From: Antedon mediterranea
Lineage: Eukaryota; Echinodermata; Crinoidea; Comatulida; Antedonidae
DNA: 64,000 bases
Direction of reading: 5' to 3'
Assembly (NCBI RefSeq): GCF_964355755.1
Contig: NC_092678.1
Coordinates: forward strand, 1,633,922 to 1,697,921
Shown: one piece after another, positions 23,576 through 36,659 of the stretch
How the letters are laid out: the number at the start of each line of letters is the position of its first letter
Numbering within the stretch: the first letter of the stretch is position 1
Notes under the pieces: generated by a model
Told to the model about the DNA's origin: nothing
Seen by the model: only the letters and a program-made list of their open reading frames with translations
Database searches by the model: none
Translations under genes and position numbers: made by a program

Positions 23576-25367
23576 TTCAGGTAAGCAGCACTGATAGACT
23601 ACCTACACCACTGTTGGTTTGTGCACCTATTTAAGGGACAATTTGTTCTGTCCTGTCAGTAGGTATCCCCTTATCTGCTATTGTAGCATAGAGCCTGTAG
23701 CATATCATATTGGTATTGGGACCTTAGGTAAACCAATACTTACTGTCTGGAGTTGAGCTTCCCCCTCGCAAATAATATTCTGCACTCATCCCATTTAGGA
23801 GCCTCTAAAATTTTTAATGCTACCAATAAAGTGTGTTCATTATCATTAGTTCCACGTGTACCTACCGGTACTAGATTAGTACAAGTTTAAAGGGGTTATT
23901 GTTAGTTCAAGTCTCTCTCAGTTACAAGTCTATAAATATTACAGACTTTTGCTGGTTGATTTGTTAAGAGCTTGTGCAATGAAAAAGCTAATTCATATGA
24001 GATCAGCTGATTATGGTCTGAGTAAGTTAACCCCGGCTGTACTTTGTATGGAACTACTGAACTGGGTATGTTTTACAACCAGATATAAAGCACTAAACAT
24101 TGATCTTTTTATTCAATGATTGTATATTTTTCCACTAGAAATTCTGCTTCTGTTTTTTAAAACATACCTTCATGTTGTCTTTGTGTTGCTAAAATTACCA
24201 ATTCATAAATTTATAAATACAGTTTGAAATATAGAATCATAATGAATTGTCTCACTTTTGAGAGTTTCTATCATAGATAATAATTTACTTAATTTTTTGG
24301 TTTTGGTTATCCGTATCATTATAAGGGAACCATGCGATGTTTTAAGTAAATATCGGTTGTAGATAAGCGGGTACTAGTTACGACTGATAAATGACAGTTA
24401 CTTATGCAGTATAATTTAATTTTTAAATATGAATTTGTATAAAAAAATGTTTAGATCACAAAGTTATGTTGTACTGTGTAAGGAAATTAATATTGGACTG
24501 TGTTGATCTGAAGATAAAAACATTGTGTTTTACAAACAGTGACATAACGCAGAGGCCTGAGGCCCCTGATTTATAAACCCTAAGTGCCCCCCCCCCCCCC
24601 CCCCCCCCACCAACACTGGAGACCTCTGGCATTTTTAGCCTTTTTCGACATAATTTAATGCCTGTTTTTCCTCTGGGAAATGCTCATGGTCCCCACTAAG
24701 CTCAGGGCCCTGGGTTTAGCCAGTGCTCATAGGTGAATACGCCACTGTTTACAGAACAATGAGTTTCTGCACTATATTTATTTTTAGATGGATTTCCCCC
24801 CTCACTTTTTAATGGCAACCCCCACAATAATTATGAAACAGTCACTTCCTATGACTCGCAGTGTACTTTTAGAAACCCTGTTAAACAGGTTTTCTTTTCT
24901 TTCTCACAAACAATTAAACAATACCTGTTTTGTTAAAACACTCACAATACAAGTATTACATGAAATTATGGAATAAATTAAGACAAATTAGCATCTATAT
25001 TGACATTACAAAAGATTTACATCTTCCAAGGACGTAATAAAATGGTAATAATTTATTAATATAATTAAATAATTTATGACCTTGTGGAGTCAATGACAAC
25101 TAGATGTGTATAGATTGTTATCAGTTACATTGTCTGTGCAAAATATTACATGACTTTTTGTCTATTTACTTTTCAGGTGTATTGATTGTAAAGTCATTTG
25201 TACGTTACCGCACTCAATTTTATTATAATCGATATACAGTATCAATTTGAATTTTATAATATCATGCAATATTTATTATTCTTTAATATATACAGTCAAA
25301 CTCTTCCCTTGTTATTACACCCTTATTCATTGGACACTTACTAATACCAATTGACTAAAGATTTAAA
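23576..25367. other. No gene seen; contains a poly-C run
   Basis: A homopolymer of about 22 C lies at 24587-24608, a likely site of sequencing and assembly length error. The rest is AT-rich unique sequence. Confidence 0.6.
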
Positions 25368-25700
25368 GGTTTAAGATTAAGGGACATTTACCAATACAGT
25401 AAAACCCCTTCTTTGGGACATCCTTATTCAAAAGATTAAGGTTTAAGATTAAGGGACATTTACCAATACAGTAAAACCCCTTCTTTGAGACATCCTTATT
25501 CAAAAGATTAAGCTTTAAGATTAAGGGACATTTACCAATACAGTAAAACCCCTTCTTTGGGACATCCCTATTCAAAAGATTAAGGTTTAAGATTAAGGGA
25601 CATTTACCAATACAGTAAAACCCCTCTTTTGGGACATCCCTATTTAAAAGATTATGGTTTAAGATTAAGGGACATTTACCAATACCAAACTAACGAAAGA
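25368..25700. repeat. 72-bp tandem array, ~4.4 copies, made from a dispersed repeat
   Basis: The unit contains GGTTTAAGATTAAGGGACAT, CAATACAGTAAAACCCCTTC and GGGACATCCTTATTCAAAAG. The words ACAGTAAAACCCC and GGGACAYCCYTATT belong to the dispersed family also seen at 10850, 36060, 37131, 38840 and 61630. 72 is divisible by 3, hence an uninterrupted 24-residue peptide repeat on the minus strand that is not a gene. Confidence 0.9.
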
Positions 25701-26277
25701 CAATGTAGAGTAAAACCCTTCCTTTGGGAGACTTCTTAAAAGGGGAGACTTTCCATTACCATTATTTTGCATTGCAGCTAAAAGTTACACAGCAATAACC
25801 AGTTAAATGGCTAAAACACCAAATCAATTGAATGTTTTAACTGTTATTTTGATAATGCCAGTTATTTCAAATTAAGTTTAATATTAATCAGTTATTTCTT
25901 TGAAGCAGGCCTTTAAGAGCCATGAAACAAGGTTATCTTTGTTGTTCCATCTCCAAAACACAAACAAAGAAAAACAAACAAAGAACAAATACCCTCGACT
26001 TTCTTATTAACAAAGTCAGTGGTTAATAATTATTTTCAGGAAGAGTTGCCAACATGTCGTGTCAAATTTGTTTCAAACAATAGAAACTGATTTATCAGCT
26101 TTCCTAATGATATCAATATTTATAATTGATTATTTCCCTGAATTTGGTTGTGTTCTATGAATATCTTCAATATGGTTTTGGTTTTATCCAAGAATTTGAT
26201 GGTACCAGCTTTGTTTAAATAGTTGGATTTTCTGATTATAGTTGAACCTCCTTTGGGTACATCTATTGAAGGAACAA
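25701..26277. other. No feature seen
   Basis: AT-rich; AAACAAACAAAGAAAAACAA low-complexity near 25960-25990. Confidence 0.55.
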
Positions 26278-26510
26278 TTCTGTGAAATGAAATGAAGGGC
26301 AATATATGGCCAACCCCTATTCACTTCTCTGTGTCCCCTTAAAAATCAGGAGAAATTGATGGCCAACCATATTCAGGTGACACACCTATTAACGGGGCTT
26401 CTTGGTGGGCTTCTTGGTGGGCTTCTTGGTGGGCTTCTTGGTGGGCTTCTTGGTGGGCTTCTTGGTGGGCTTCTTGGTGGGTCCTGAAGATGTTGCCTTA
26501 ATATGGGTTC
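26278..26510. repeat. Dispersed repeat copy carrying a 12-bp array
   Basis: A copy of the 'ACCCCTATT...AAGGGG' family. Inside it, GGGCTTCTTGGT is repeated about seven times at 26395-26481, in the place where other copies have a single sequence. The expansion therefore arose within the dispersed repeat. Confidence 0.8.
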
Positions 26511-27478
26511 TATTGTAATGTACCTTACATGAGACCAGGAACCTACCACTTATAAATATAATCTATGGTAGTTTTTAACAATAAATCTTTTGTTTCACTA
26601 AATTACTGGTTGCCTTTTGTTCTTACAGTACAAGAATATCTGTTAAAAATCTGTTAAATAAATTTATACCAACCAAAATTTGATTTTAATCTCTCAGCAT
26701 GTTCTTATTGTTTAACAGGCTCAAGGGAACCCTAAAGCTTAACAATATAAATGTAATAATTTGTGAACTATTCAACTCTATAGAATCGGCACACAACACC
26801 TTAACGCTAATATTTACATAAACAATTGATTAGCAATTTAATTAAATTGTTCTTTTAGATTAAATTCTCCAGTCTGGAAAATGATGCTAAAAATAGAATG
26901 AGTGCAAAAAATTCAGGGTTACAGTGAGGGTTATCCCTGAGGGTGTCCAGGGACTAATTGTTCCTCAGAGTTTGCACAGTGAGTGCTGTCTGTGAAAGTT
27001 TGGTGAGTATAGTTTCACAGGGAACTTTGGTATCATCTAGCCATGCATAAAGACCTTTGTATATGAATTCTGTTAATGATAAATCTTTTGTTTAATTTGT
27101 GTGGTACCAGTTTATTAAGCAAAAGAAAACATCAGTGTTATAAGTACGTAAATAGTCAATACCGTTTAAAAGGCTGGCCTTTAGTCAATTTAACTTTGGA
27201 GAATCAACTTTTGCATTTATGCTGACTGGACATATTTCAATATTGACATGACAAATTCAGTAATCTAAACCCCAGATCAGCCATTACAGTATTTAAGTTT
27301 CAGCCATTTTTTACAATTTTTTCTTTTGTAAACCTTAGTATCATTTTGTTTAATTATAAAGAAAAAAAAGGAATGTTACATCATACTGAAAAAAAAACAA
27401 TGTAAGAAAGAAAAAATACATTTTTTCAAATGATGCTACTCACTAAAATTTAAGAATAACATCTGAACTGGTTCTTTC

Positions 27479-27514
27479 TTTTTAATGTAGTGCCTTTTGG
27501 CACTACATTAAAAA
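27479..27514. repeat. Perfect 16-bp stem hairpin with TTTT loop
   Basis: TTTTTAATGTAGTGCC, then TTTT, then the exact reverse complement. It is isolated in AT-rich DNA. The stem is too short for a typical microRNA precursor; it could be a fossil foldback element. Confidence 0.85.
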
Positions 27515-27664
27515 CTAGATAAATAGAATTAAAGTAGATCTATGCTAATTAGCAACTCAGCCTTACTTTGCTAGGTTAATAATGTGCATTATGTTTCACT
27601 GTATTTATTTCACTTTATGTGAAAATGTTGAAAGGAAATAGTTTACTTAAAAAAATGACTAAGC

Positions 27665-28215
27665 TATCAATGAAAAGGATGTGTGAACTTTTAAGAAGGC
27701 GACCCCAGATGAAAGATGAAGGTGAACATTGGTACTGTCAATGTTGGTTATATAAGCAACATGTCATGCATACTGAGGCTGGTGCACACTAAAGCAAACT
27801 GGATGCTGAGGCTGGTACACACTAAAGCACGCTGGATGTTCAGTAAGCTATTGATGGATGTGTGAACACTTAAGAAGGCAACCCCAGATGAAAGATGAAG
27901 GTGAACATTGGTACTGTGAATGTTGGTTATATAAACAACATGTCATACATACTGAGGCTGGTGCACACTGGATTCTGAGGCTGGTGCACACTGGATTCTG
28001 AGGCTGGTGCACACTAAAGCACACTGGATGGATGTTCAGTAAGCTATCAAAGGTGTGTGAACTCCTAAGAAGGTGACCCCAGATGAAAGATGAAGGTGAA
28101 CATTGTGGAACTGTCAATGTTGTTTTAAAGCAATACATCATACATACTGAGGCTGGTGCATACTAAAGCACACTGGATGTTCAGTCAGCTATCACTGATG
28201 AAAAGGATACATGAA
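27665..28215. repeat. ~180-bp complex tandem repeat, three copies
   Basis: Each copy has GTGTGAACTCTTAAGAAGG, CCCCAGATGAAAGATGAAGG, a TGAACATTGGTACTG segment, then GAGGCTGGTGCACACT sub-repeats (one to three per copy), and ends CACTGGATGTTCAGTAAGCT. Copies differ by up to about ten percent and in number of sub-repeats. A 97-codon minus-strand open frame here is produced by the repeat. Confidence 0.9.
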
Positions 28216-28999
28216 CGTTGAGAGTTGATGATTAACTATGTCATATTATCTGCCTTTCTTGCGGCGAAAATCAATAAACATCGAATATTAAAATGTTTTA
28301 TTATTTTTCTGTATTGATATGTGGAGCATGCATGCTATATTGTAGTTGTTTTATTGTATCTTGTTGACCCTTTGCACTTTGTTATTAGCAATTTCCAGAC
28401 AAGACCCACTTTATAAGTTATTACTCCGTGGAAAGGAAACTAAATATTTTAATGGCTTGTCTGTACAACTGGTGTAAGTATACAGATATAGCAGCTCATA
28501 AGCTCATTCAAATTTACCGTATCTACTATACTATTTGTAACAGTAAGCGTTTGCAATTATGCATTTATATTGTTCAAATGATATGTGCAGACACAGCTAT
28601 AAAGCAACTATTGTGGTCTGAGTTTGGATGGACATTTATGTAATAATATCACCACATCAACCCCAATATCATGAGTGGGATGATGTAAGGCCCAAAATAG
28701 TTTGTACTTTCGAGACAACTCCGTTTTTGTTTAAATTATGTTTTATCAAGGTCTTGGCAAATATTTTAAGGCCATCTCCTAATCTACAAGGAGGTACCGC
28801 GGTTGCCATTAACATTTTTTACATAATGGTTTAATGTCTTTGTTGATACCAAGGCTTTTTACTAATTTCACAGGAGGTACCGCGTTGGTTCCCGCCATTA
28901 CATTGCGGTTAAATACTACTCGTGATTTAAAGCGAATTTTGTAAGAACCATAAAAGACAGAACTGGAACAAAGAATTCATAAAATAACTAGACATGTAA
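28216..28999. other. No gene; a short duplicated motif
   Basis: AGGAGGTACCGCG occurs twice, near 28790 and 28872, each followed by GTTG/GTTGGTTCCCGCC and CCATTA. The purpose is unknown; they could be ends of a small inserted element. Confidence 0.45.
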
Positions 29000-30560
29000 C
29001 TCGTCACTTTGACGAGTTTGGTTATCCGCCGCGCAAGTGGTGCAACATTAACATTAAGGGGATAGGTTGAGGACAAAAGGAAGTGTTCACGTTGGCATTA
29101 TGACCTGAACTGAAGAATATGATATGTTGTTATTGCTGAATTTTATTATTTAAATTCATATATAGTATACACAGTATAATCTGTATCCATATCACATACA
29201 GTGTAGAATAGGTGAAATTACGGGACCCGCTATTTATTGCAATTTTTAACATGTTGACGGTTTTAAAATGAAACGCGAAGGTAGCAATTCCGAAAGGAAA
29301 TTATCTCAGCAACAACGTATTAGCGTGTAGGAGAAATTTGAATACGTGAAATATTGATGCGCGCTCTTTTAAATGTAATGAATTATGACGCAAAAGATGA
29401 AAATACGACCTTTTTTATTTAACTGGCCATATGATGACGTCACAACATCCGATTGGCAACATTTTTACATAATTTCGTATCTACAATCCAATAGCTTCCA
29501 GAAAAAGTTTTAATCGTGATTATCGCATTTTATTTTTACGAGCTATAACAGCTTAAAATTTACTGTAAAGATGAAATTGATGCCACACGTGATTAAAATT
29601 TTTAGGCATGATGACGTCAAAAAAATTAAAATATTTTTAACTCATGCGAAAGATAGTTGATTGACCTAGACAATATCAAAATCGGGGTGAAAATGGAAAA
29701 CGGATAAGTGGAGATGCGCTCTATTCAATGTGATGAGCTATGACGAAAGATACAAAAATCCTAAATTTTATATTCGCGTGGCCATACGATGACGTCACAA
29801 TGTCCGGTTAGCCATATTAATACCTGATCCGATATCTACAACTCATTTACTTCTAGAATATGTCATCCACAAAAATTTGACCGTCTAGTTTAGAAATTAC
29901 GACTGTTTAAAAAAAGGCATATTTTAAACGAATTTTTTAACCTTTTCATAAAAAACGCGCGCAAATTGTCCAATTCGACGTGCTCGTATGACGTATCTTT
30001 AAGTCGAAATTGTTTAAAATTTGGTAAAATTTCTAGAAAAGGCTGGAAAAACATAAATCACGCGAAAAAAATACGTTTTCAATGCTACGTGCGCACCGCA
30101 CACGTAAAAATGTGCGCACGCGTGGGAATTTTTGACATGCTTAAAACGACATGAAACGCGTAGAAAGTTGATTAGAAATTAATTTTGCGCATTTTGAAAT
30201 TTTAAATGCGCGTGCGCGCGTAACTTTGTGTAAAACACGGAATTTTTTTTCAACAGAAAGTTAGCGCATGATATAAATTAAACTTTTGCAAAGTTTCAAG
30301 TTGAAATGTTATTTGGTTGTCGAGCTATGTTAAATACGACAAAATCGTTAAATCGCGCGTAAGTCACGTTGCGCAATTGTAAACGTCATGAAAAGCTTCG
30401 CTTGACGACGTTACGTAAATGTCAATATGTTAAGATAGTTACCGAAATGTTATGTTTGCGAGTTTTAGAGAAAAGCGTTACACAAAAATCATACAGAATG
30501 ATTTCGTACAATCACAAGAGGTTATCCTGCAACTTCGTTGCGGATAACCAAAAACGCGTG
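29000..30560. mobile_element. CpG-dense ~1.5-kb block bounded by inverted ends, unclassified
   Basis: TTTGGTTATCCGC near 29026 is the reverse complement of GCGGATAACCAAA near 30540. Each end also sits beside a hairpin: ACTCGTCA-CTT-TGACGAGT on the left, and a GGTTATCCTGCAAC-TTC-GTTGCGGATAACC foldback on the right. The interior is unusually rich in CpG (GCGCGC, ACGCGTG, CGTGCGCGCG) for this AT-rich window. Two diverged segments about 355 bp apart (around 29350-29500 and 29705-29860) share GGCCATA-GATGACGTCACAA. No convincing coding frame. It may be a non-autonomous transposon; a regulatory island is an alternative. Confidence 0.55.
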
Positions 30561-33500
30561 TCTGGCCCTCCTGCGGGGAATTTACACCGCTTTAGGGTTC
30601 GAAAATCTTTGTCGATGTTAGTAATTCATTATAAAAGCAAATCACTCCGAAGCGTGCACTTGAGGTAGGTTCGTCGCAGCGACCCAGACAACTTGTCGGG
30701 TCAAGGAAACTACCAAAGTAAATTTTCCCGCCGTTTGTGAAGTCGGCAGACTATCGATTGCAGTGTTAACGACGACTAGTAAAAGGGCAGGTAGTCTGGA
30801 ATGTCAAATATTTGTTTCAATCGTATAGGCTTACTTTATTCATACGCTAGATTCCGTGGGAAGAATCCTTTAAGACTTGATTTGTAAAAGACGCGTCGCG
30901 TCCAACAAAGGCGGGAATAACATTTTTTGAATCGACGCATCATCCCCTCACCTGCATACTAAATCTACTCAATGATTGTGTAGACGTTATTGAGTTTTTA
31001 TCCAACTCGGATAATTATGCAAATGATTGGTCTTGTTGCAATGAAATTCATTACAAGAAAAGCACAAGTTTGTATCTGTCCGTCACCGGATGCCATCTGT
31101 TTTAGACTGGACTGCTTTCCTGAATGTAGCAGTCAGTTGATGCACATGCCATGCCTCATTGCAAGACTGGGGTTCAACGTTAAATTTGACCCACTTTTCG
31201 TGTAGGGTTTCTAATTCGGAACTCATCGTCATTCATTCAAGGACCATTGTCGTCCAGAATGGTACGACGATACAGTCCCACGTAGTTGTCTTTCCCAATC
31301 AGTTATTAAAGTATGCCTAATTTTTGAAAAACCTAATAAACGTTTTTGACATGTTGTAGTGATTTTTACGTTTTTACAAAATTATAGTTCCCGTGGACCC
31401 TTCCGACTATATATAGATATATTTTTTTAGTATGAGGCAAACACTCAAATAGCGAAAGCTATTTTTGTTTGCTCCAAGTTTCTATTGGTGAGTAAAGATT
31501 AATAATGATAGTCACACCCAAACTCATAATTCCGTGTTTCCTTTCTTACCTTTTAAGTATTTGTGGTATAGTATTGTACCATTATTTTGTTCCAATTAAA
31601 ACATGGTTTGGTAAGGCCTACTTTAGTAAAAATGACAATTTATAAGAAGGTAAAAATATACAGGATATACAATAAATATTCATCAGCAGAAGCAATGCGC
31701 GACATGATGCGATAAATGCTAATTACAATTCGATCTTCATCATCTTCTTCGTACCAAATTAGGAAACGACGAACTGATTCATGCTTCATTTACTGACAGA
31801 CATGACATCCTTTACGGATCCGTAAAGGTGAAAATTACAATGGGTCAACGTAAGGTCAAGTAATTAATGCGCTCAGTCGCAGGACTGGTCATAATCACAT
31901 ATCAAATTAAAAAATTATTGTATGCATGATAATTGGATTTTATTCGAATATGATACTTACACAAAACGTGCCTCGTTGGTTTTGTCTACATTAAGGCCGG
32001 AAAAATATCAAATTGATAACAAGTTTTTATTTAAAATATTGGTCTAGATTAAAGTAGAAGTTGTTTCTGTCTCCCACGAATTTAAAGGCAAAATGGAGTA
32101 GAGAACAATCGCGCCATCAATCAGGATATACTGCAACAAAAAGAACAAACTAATAACAAAATTGAACTAATATTAATAAGCGAACATCCCCATCCACAAC
32201 CTTCCTCCAATTCAACCTCTACCCAAATCATACAAGAAACAATGCCTTTAATCGGAGTTACTACCCGAGTAGATTTTGTTTACAAAAATAAATCCCAAAT
32301 TTAGGCCTAATAATAAATAAAAGAGAATGTAGGGCTAACTTACTTGTCACCGAGTCGAGACTTACATCGAATTAAACCTTTCTTTGTAATAGGCCTATAT
32401 TAGATTATAAATATGGCCAAAAGTAGATATACGATGTACTTTGAATATGTTTGTTTGTTCAAGTGTAGGTTTCGCAGGTGGAAACGATCAAATATCAATA
32501 TTTATTTGTTAAATCTGATTAATCCTGGTGCAAGAGTTCAAATTAAAGGTAACTTTTAACATTTAAGATATAATATACGGTAACACCAGAAAGGCTAATG
32601 CAAAATTGTTTTTCAGAATTTAAACGTCTTTGGAGCAGTTTTTGAAAATAAGGTTTTTGTGTTTTGCACGGAATAGAAAGAAAGCAACTCAAACCTGCCT
32701 TGCAGTAAGCTGAAATAAACGATAATTTATAAACGTTGAGAGGAATATTCCGAATATTTAATTACTTGTTATACTTTAAATATATAATAAATAAAATGGA
32801 TAGAAATTCTTAAATAATCATGTCAAGATATAAAAATAATGTTTAGGTTTCATTACTTTTTCCCATTATCCAATATAGCTAACTGAGGCGAGAAAAGATG
32901 ATAGTCTTTCTTACAAATTGATTTCAAAGAAATTTGGTAATTATATGAATATTATTGTACATTTGCAATCGGGTTAATGTATACACCCACACAAACTGTG
33001 CAAGCGTCCTCCTCCATCTTGATTCATCTTAATTTTCAATCCAAGTTTTAGTGTAATTTGTCATGATTCGTATTACAACCACGCACGGCAAATAACCTTT
33101 CGCACATTCACAATTGTTTAGGCTTTAACAAGCGATGTTAACTAGAAATCTAGGCCGTCGGTGGGTAGGTTAATCAGCAAGTCAATGAGTAGGTGTATGT
33201 AGAGAATTCTACTTTTCTTCTGATGGCATTGAACGTTGATGGATGTTACGTAGGCAGCTATGTTGTGTAGGTGTGGTTGTATATCAACTGCATTGTGTTA
33301 CACCTTCTGTGAAAGGTCTTATGAGGTTAATGTTATGATGAAAGTTGTGATGTTGTTGGTGTTTTGTTTTTTTACGAGGGAGGGGATTCATCCTTCATTT
33401 AGTGTTCTCCTTTGGTTCACCTGTCGATACATATAACATTTGAGTTATGTTGTGTAGGATAGGAGTGTTTTATAGTATTTGGCATGTCACTTATGAACAT

Positions 33501-36500
33501 ATGTGTTATGTCTCCTGTAAATTTATTGAGTCCATGTTTCCTTTTAAAATTTAAGACCAAAAATAGTAAAGTTGTGTTTCCACATCACTAAAAACACCAT
33601 GTATATCATCCTCAAAATTGTTTCCACAACCTATTGAGAGAGATTAGGGAAGACTCGTATTATCTGGTGAGGTCGGAGGGTAGGTCCCAGCCCACAGTAA
33701 GCTTTGGGGATTCATTGGGTGGGGCGGCGCACAAAGGAATGGTACCGTAGTGGATGCGCGCCCAGCGTATAATGTAATTAATAATAGGTTATAGGGCCCA
33801 AAAACAAAAACTAATATTATTATTAACTGACTGTAGACCTTATGTTGACAATGTAGGCCTACACACGTATCAGATGGCAGTAGTAGTAGTGTACACGTAA
33901 AGCTATTTGCAACAGCAGCCATCTATTTTTAGCATTTTGATCGATTACCGATACTAATGCAAATTAGAACAAGCGTATAAATGAGCGCAAGTGACGCAGG
34001 ATGACGTCAGAGCTCCATCATTTTTAGCCATATTGAACAGACGGTGATATAAACGCTTATATAATTGCATAATTAATATTTTGTGATCATTTGTATATTG
34101 TATACGTTTGATTTCAAGGAAATTGTTATTTGATCCCGAATTTGATATAACATTTTAATTATGCCAATTTATGTTTTTGTATTTTCTAAGCTCTGTTTGG
34201 TTTGTTGTGAAATATCTCTCCCTGGTTCATGGTACGATTTTACTATCTTATTTTAACAAAATAGCATGGTAGTATGAAAACGGTAAAACTGCCATGGCTT
34301 TAAATGTTATTGTTGGCCTAATCATCATTATTGTCTGTTCCGATGTCTTCTGTATGGAAGGGGAAACCCTACAGGCGAAATATTAATTTCAAAATTAAGT
34401 AATTGTGTTATGTAAACGTCGACGATTATTATTATATAATATATTATGATTACTTAGTGCGTTTAGCTTGCCAACGATTAGGCCTAAGTATTTCTAGCTC
34501 GTGTCGAAATTACAATTTACTAATTAGATGCACCAGACCAGTCAGTCATTATATGACCGACGTACATTGGCAATATGCCAAGAAAAAAGTGATTATTATC
34601 ATTCCTGCATCATCATCTGTAGCACTTAGTATCCTCCTCTGATGACGTCAGCGCGTAGTATTTCAAAATCTCTGATTGGTTATCGATCGTTGAGACATTG
34701 TTGGTAGCGTTCCTTCATTCCTATTAGTTCCTCTTTTCTTCTTTTCTGACTGGATGATGTCTTCCGTTTCCCGTTTTTTTTTTACAAATTCCTTGAAATC
34801 ATTTCGTAGACCGATCTCTTGTGCCTATGCCGGGGCCTATGCTTAAGATATTGCATGGGGAAATAAATTGAATTCATTTAATATAATATGGAGTACTATG
34901 TTTAACACAGATCTAATATTATTAATATAGTAAATGGATTAAATTATATCATATAACGTTATTAATAGATTGTATTGTATATGATGCTACGATAGGCCTA
35001 TTGTATGATATTAATACTTCGTGTTGCGTTAATCCGATTGGAATATTGAATCGATGGATGCTACTATAGAGAAAAACTATCACTATCAGTATCATAGGAA
35101 TATTCTATAATACATTGTCATATATGTATCATATGTGACGCCTTATTTTGTTACGTTAAGGCAGGGAGTTGTTAATTAGATTAGTTAACAGCTCTCTGAT
35201 GTTTATGGTCCATGAAAAGGGCGTTACATATTGTGATATATGTGACACACTGTAACATAACTTGATTACTATACCGTGAATTGGCCTATGATTCTTCTAC
35301 TATCACTACATTTTTTTTGTTAACTCAGAGATGAATTTTACTTCGTTCTTTTGTGTATACAAATGAACATACACAACCTGACGTAAAATCAATCGACTTG
35401 GTTGTCAATTCCGGTTTTTGTAACAATAGCAATAGTAGCCGAAAATAATGTTACGTGATTTTTGACTTTCTCTGCACGACAACGGCTATTTTTAGAAAAC
35501 CATAGCCTGTGTACACACGCTGACAATTCTAAATATAATACATTGACTATTGTAAGCCGAATAGGAAAAAGAACATATGGTCCTATATCAATAGTTGTCT
35601 GTTATAGTGTTATTGGTTAACGATTTTGTGCGGCCGTGTCTCCACTATTTGTTCGGATGCGAAGGTGGCAATGCGAAGCCAGTATCGTTTTTTTATCGCG
35701 CTGTACAGGTGTCAAAACGTTTTACAGGTGTCAAAAACCAGTTAACGTTCCATAAAACAGTTTATCCGATAGTTGTCGCCGAGTTTACTACACTGTATTA
35801 TGGGAACATAACAGTGGATGTTAACAGTTGGATACCATACGGTACTCCTCAATGGGACACCATCAGGACCAAAGAAATTGTCCCCTGGGTGGGGATGGCT
35901 GTACAATAGTGATAGTTAAGATGTATAGCCTAATTTTCATTTATTCTTTAGCCAGAATCTTCTTACTAGAGTGACGTAGGAGTTGACCATAGTATTAAAA
36001 CTATTTTTATTAGTATTAATTAATTAGTTAATATTAGTATTTCCCCCTCGTTCATTTCACAAAGTGATCCCTTAATAGCAGTGTAACCCCTGAATACAGG
36101 TGTCCTCTGAATATGGGTGTTCCAGAGAATGGGTTACTGTACAATATGATGACACCACAGTAGAATTGTAATGATATATATGCAACAGTATTATAGTAAT
36201 ACACGTTTAACGGTATTATGCTTATAGTCAAACCGGATAATGTTTTGTATTAACTATTATTATTAACTTCTACGAAACATCAGTGCCTTTCACTACCTCT
36301 CCACACATTAATATTTGTTGATTTTCCGGCTTGTATTTTAATAATTGGTCTTTACAAGAAATATACAGTACAATACGGCGGTACTTAACCCCGTATTCTG
36401 TCCAAGTTTGGATCAGGATCCGTAATGCTGACGTCATCGGTGATTTCGGTCATGAGAACATCAGGCGAATATCCTGTTGGATTGGATGGTTACCGTTACT

Positions 36501-36659
36501 GTAACCTTCACAAGAACTTTATAAACAGTACAATGCAAGGAAATTGAGTATCAAAAGATTTAAATTTTCATTTACCCACAAATGGCGATGGCCTAATATG
36601 CTGGTTTACCATGTAAAATGTTACAGGGTGAACCACGGAGCAAAGACTGTATTATTATG
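30561..36659. other. Long stretch without a supported gene
   Basis: More CpG than the left third. A perfect 20-bp palindrome lies at 31809-31828. Full CRE palindromes TGACGTCA occur near 34001, 34643 and 36431. A G+C-richer patch at about 33,640-34,060 has CpG and a CRE and could be a promoter, but no exon is recognisable nearby. Open frames at 30990-31205, 33644-33922, 34403-34642 and 35595-35909 have no family features. Confidence 0.5.

Noticed and set aside
25363-25575. 70-codon repetitive open frame on the minus strand
   Set aside because: The 72-bp repeat unit is a multiple of three and lacks stops; the sequence is part of a dispersed non-coding repeat.
26395-26481. Lysine/proline-rich (TKKP)n coding repeat on the minus strand, histone H1-like
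   Set aside because: The 12-bp unit sits inside a copy of the dispersed repeat, with stops close on both sides and no exon context.
27848-28141. 97-codon minus-strand open frame
   Set aside because: Lies in the ~180-bp tandem repeat; its internal peptide repetition mirrors the DNA repetition.
30369-30668. 99-codon basic open frame
   Set aside because: Spans the right end of the CpG-dense block including its foldback; no recognisable family and not bounded by exon signals.
35595-35909. 104-codon open frame on the plus strand
   Set aside because: No domain, signal peptide or family resemblance seen; length is within what chance allows in 64 kb.
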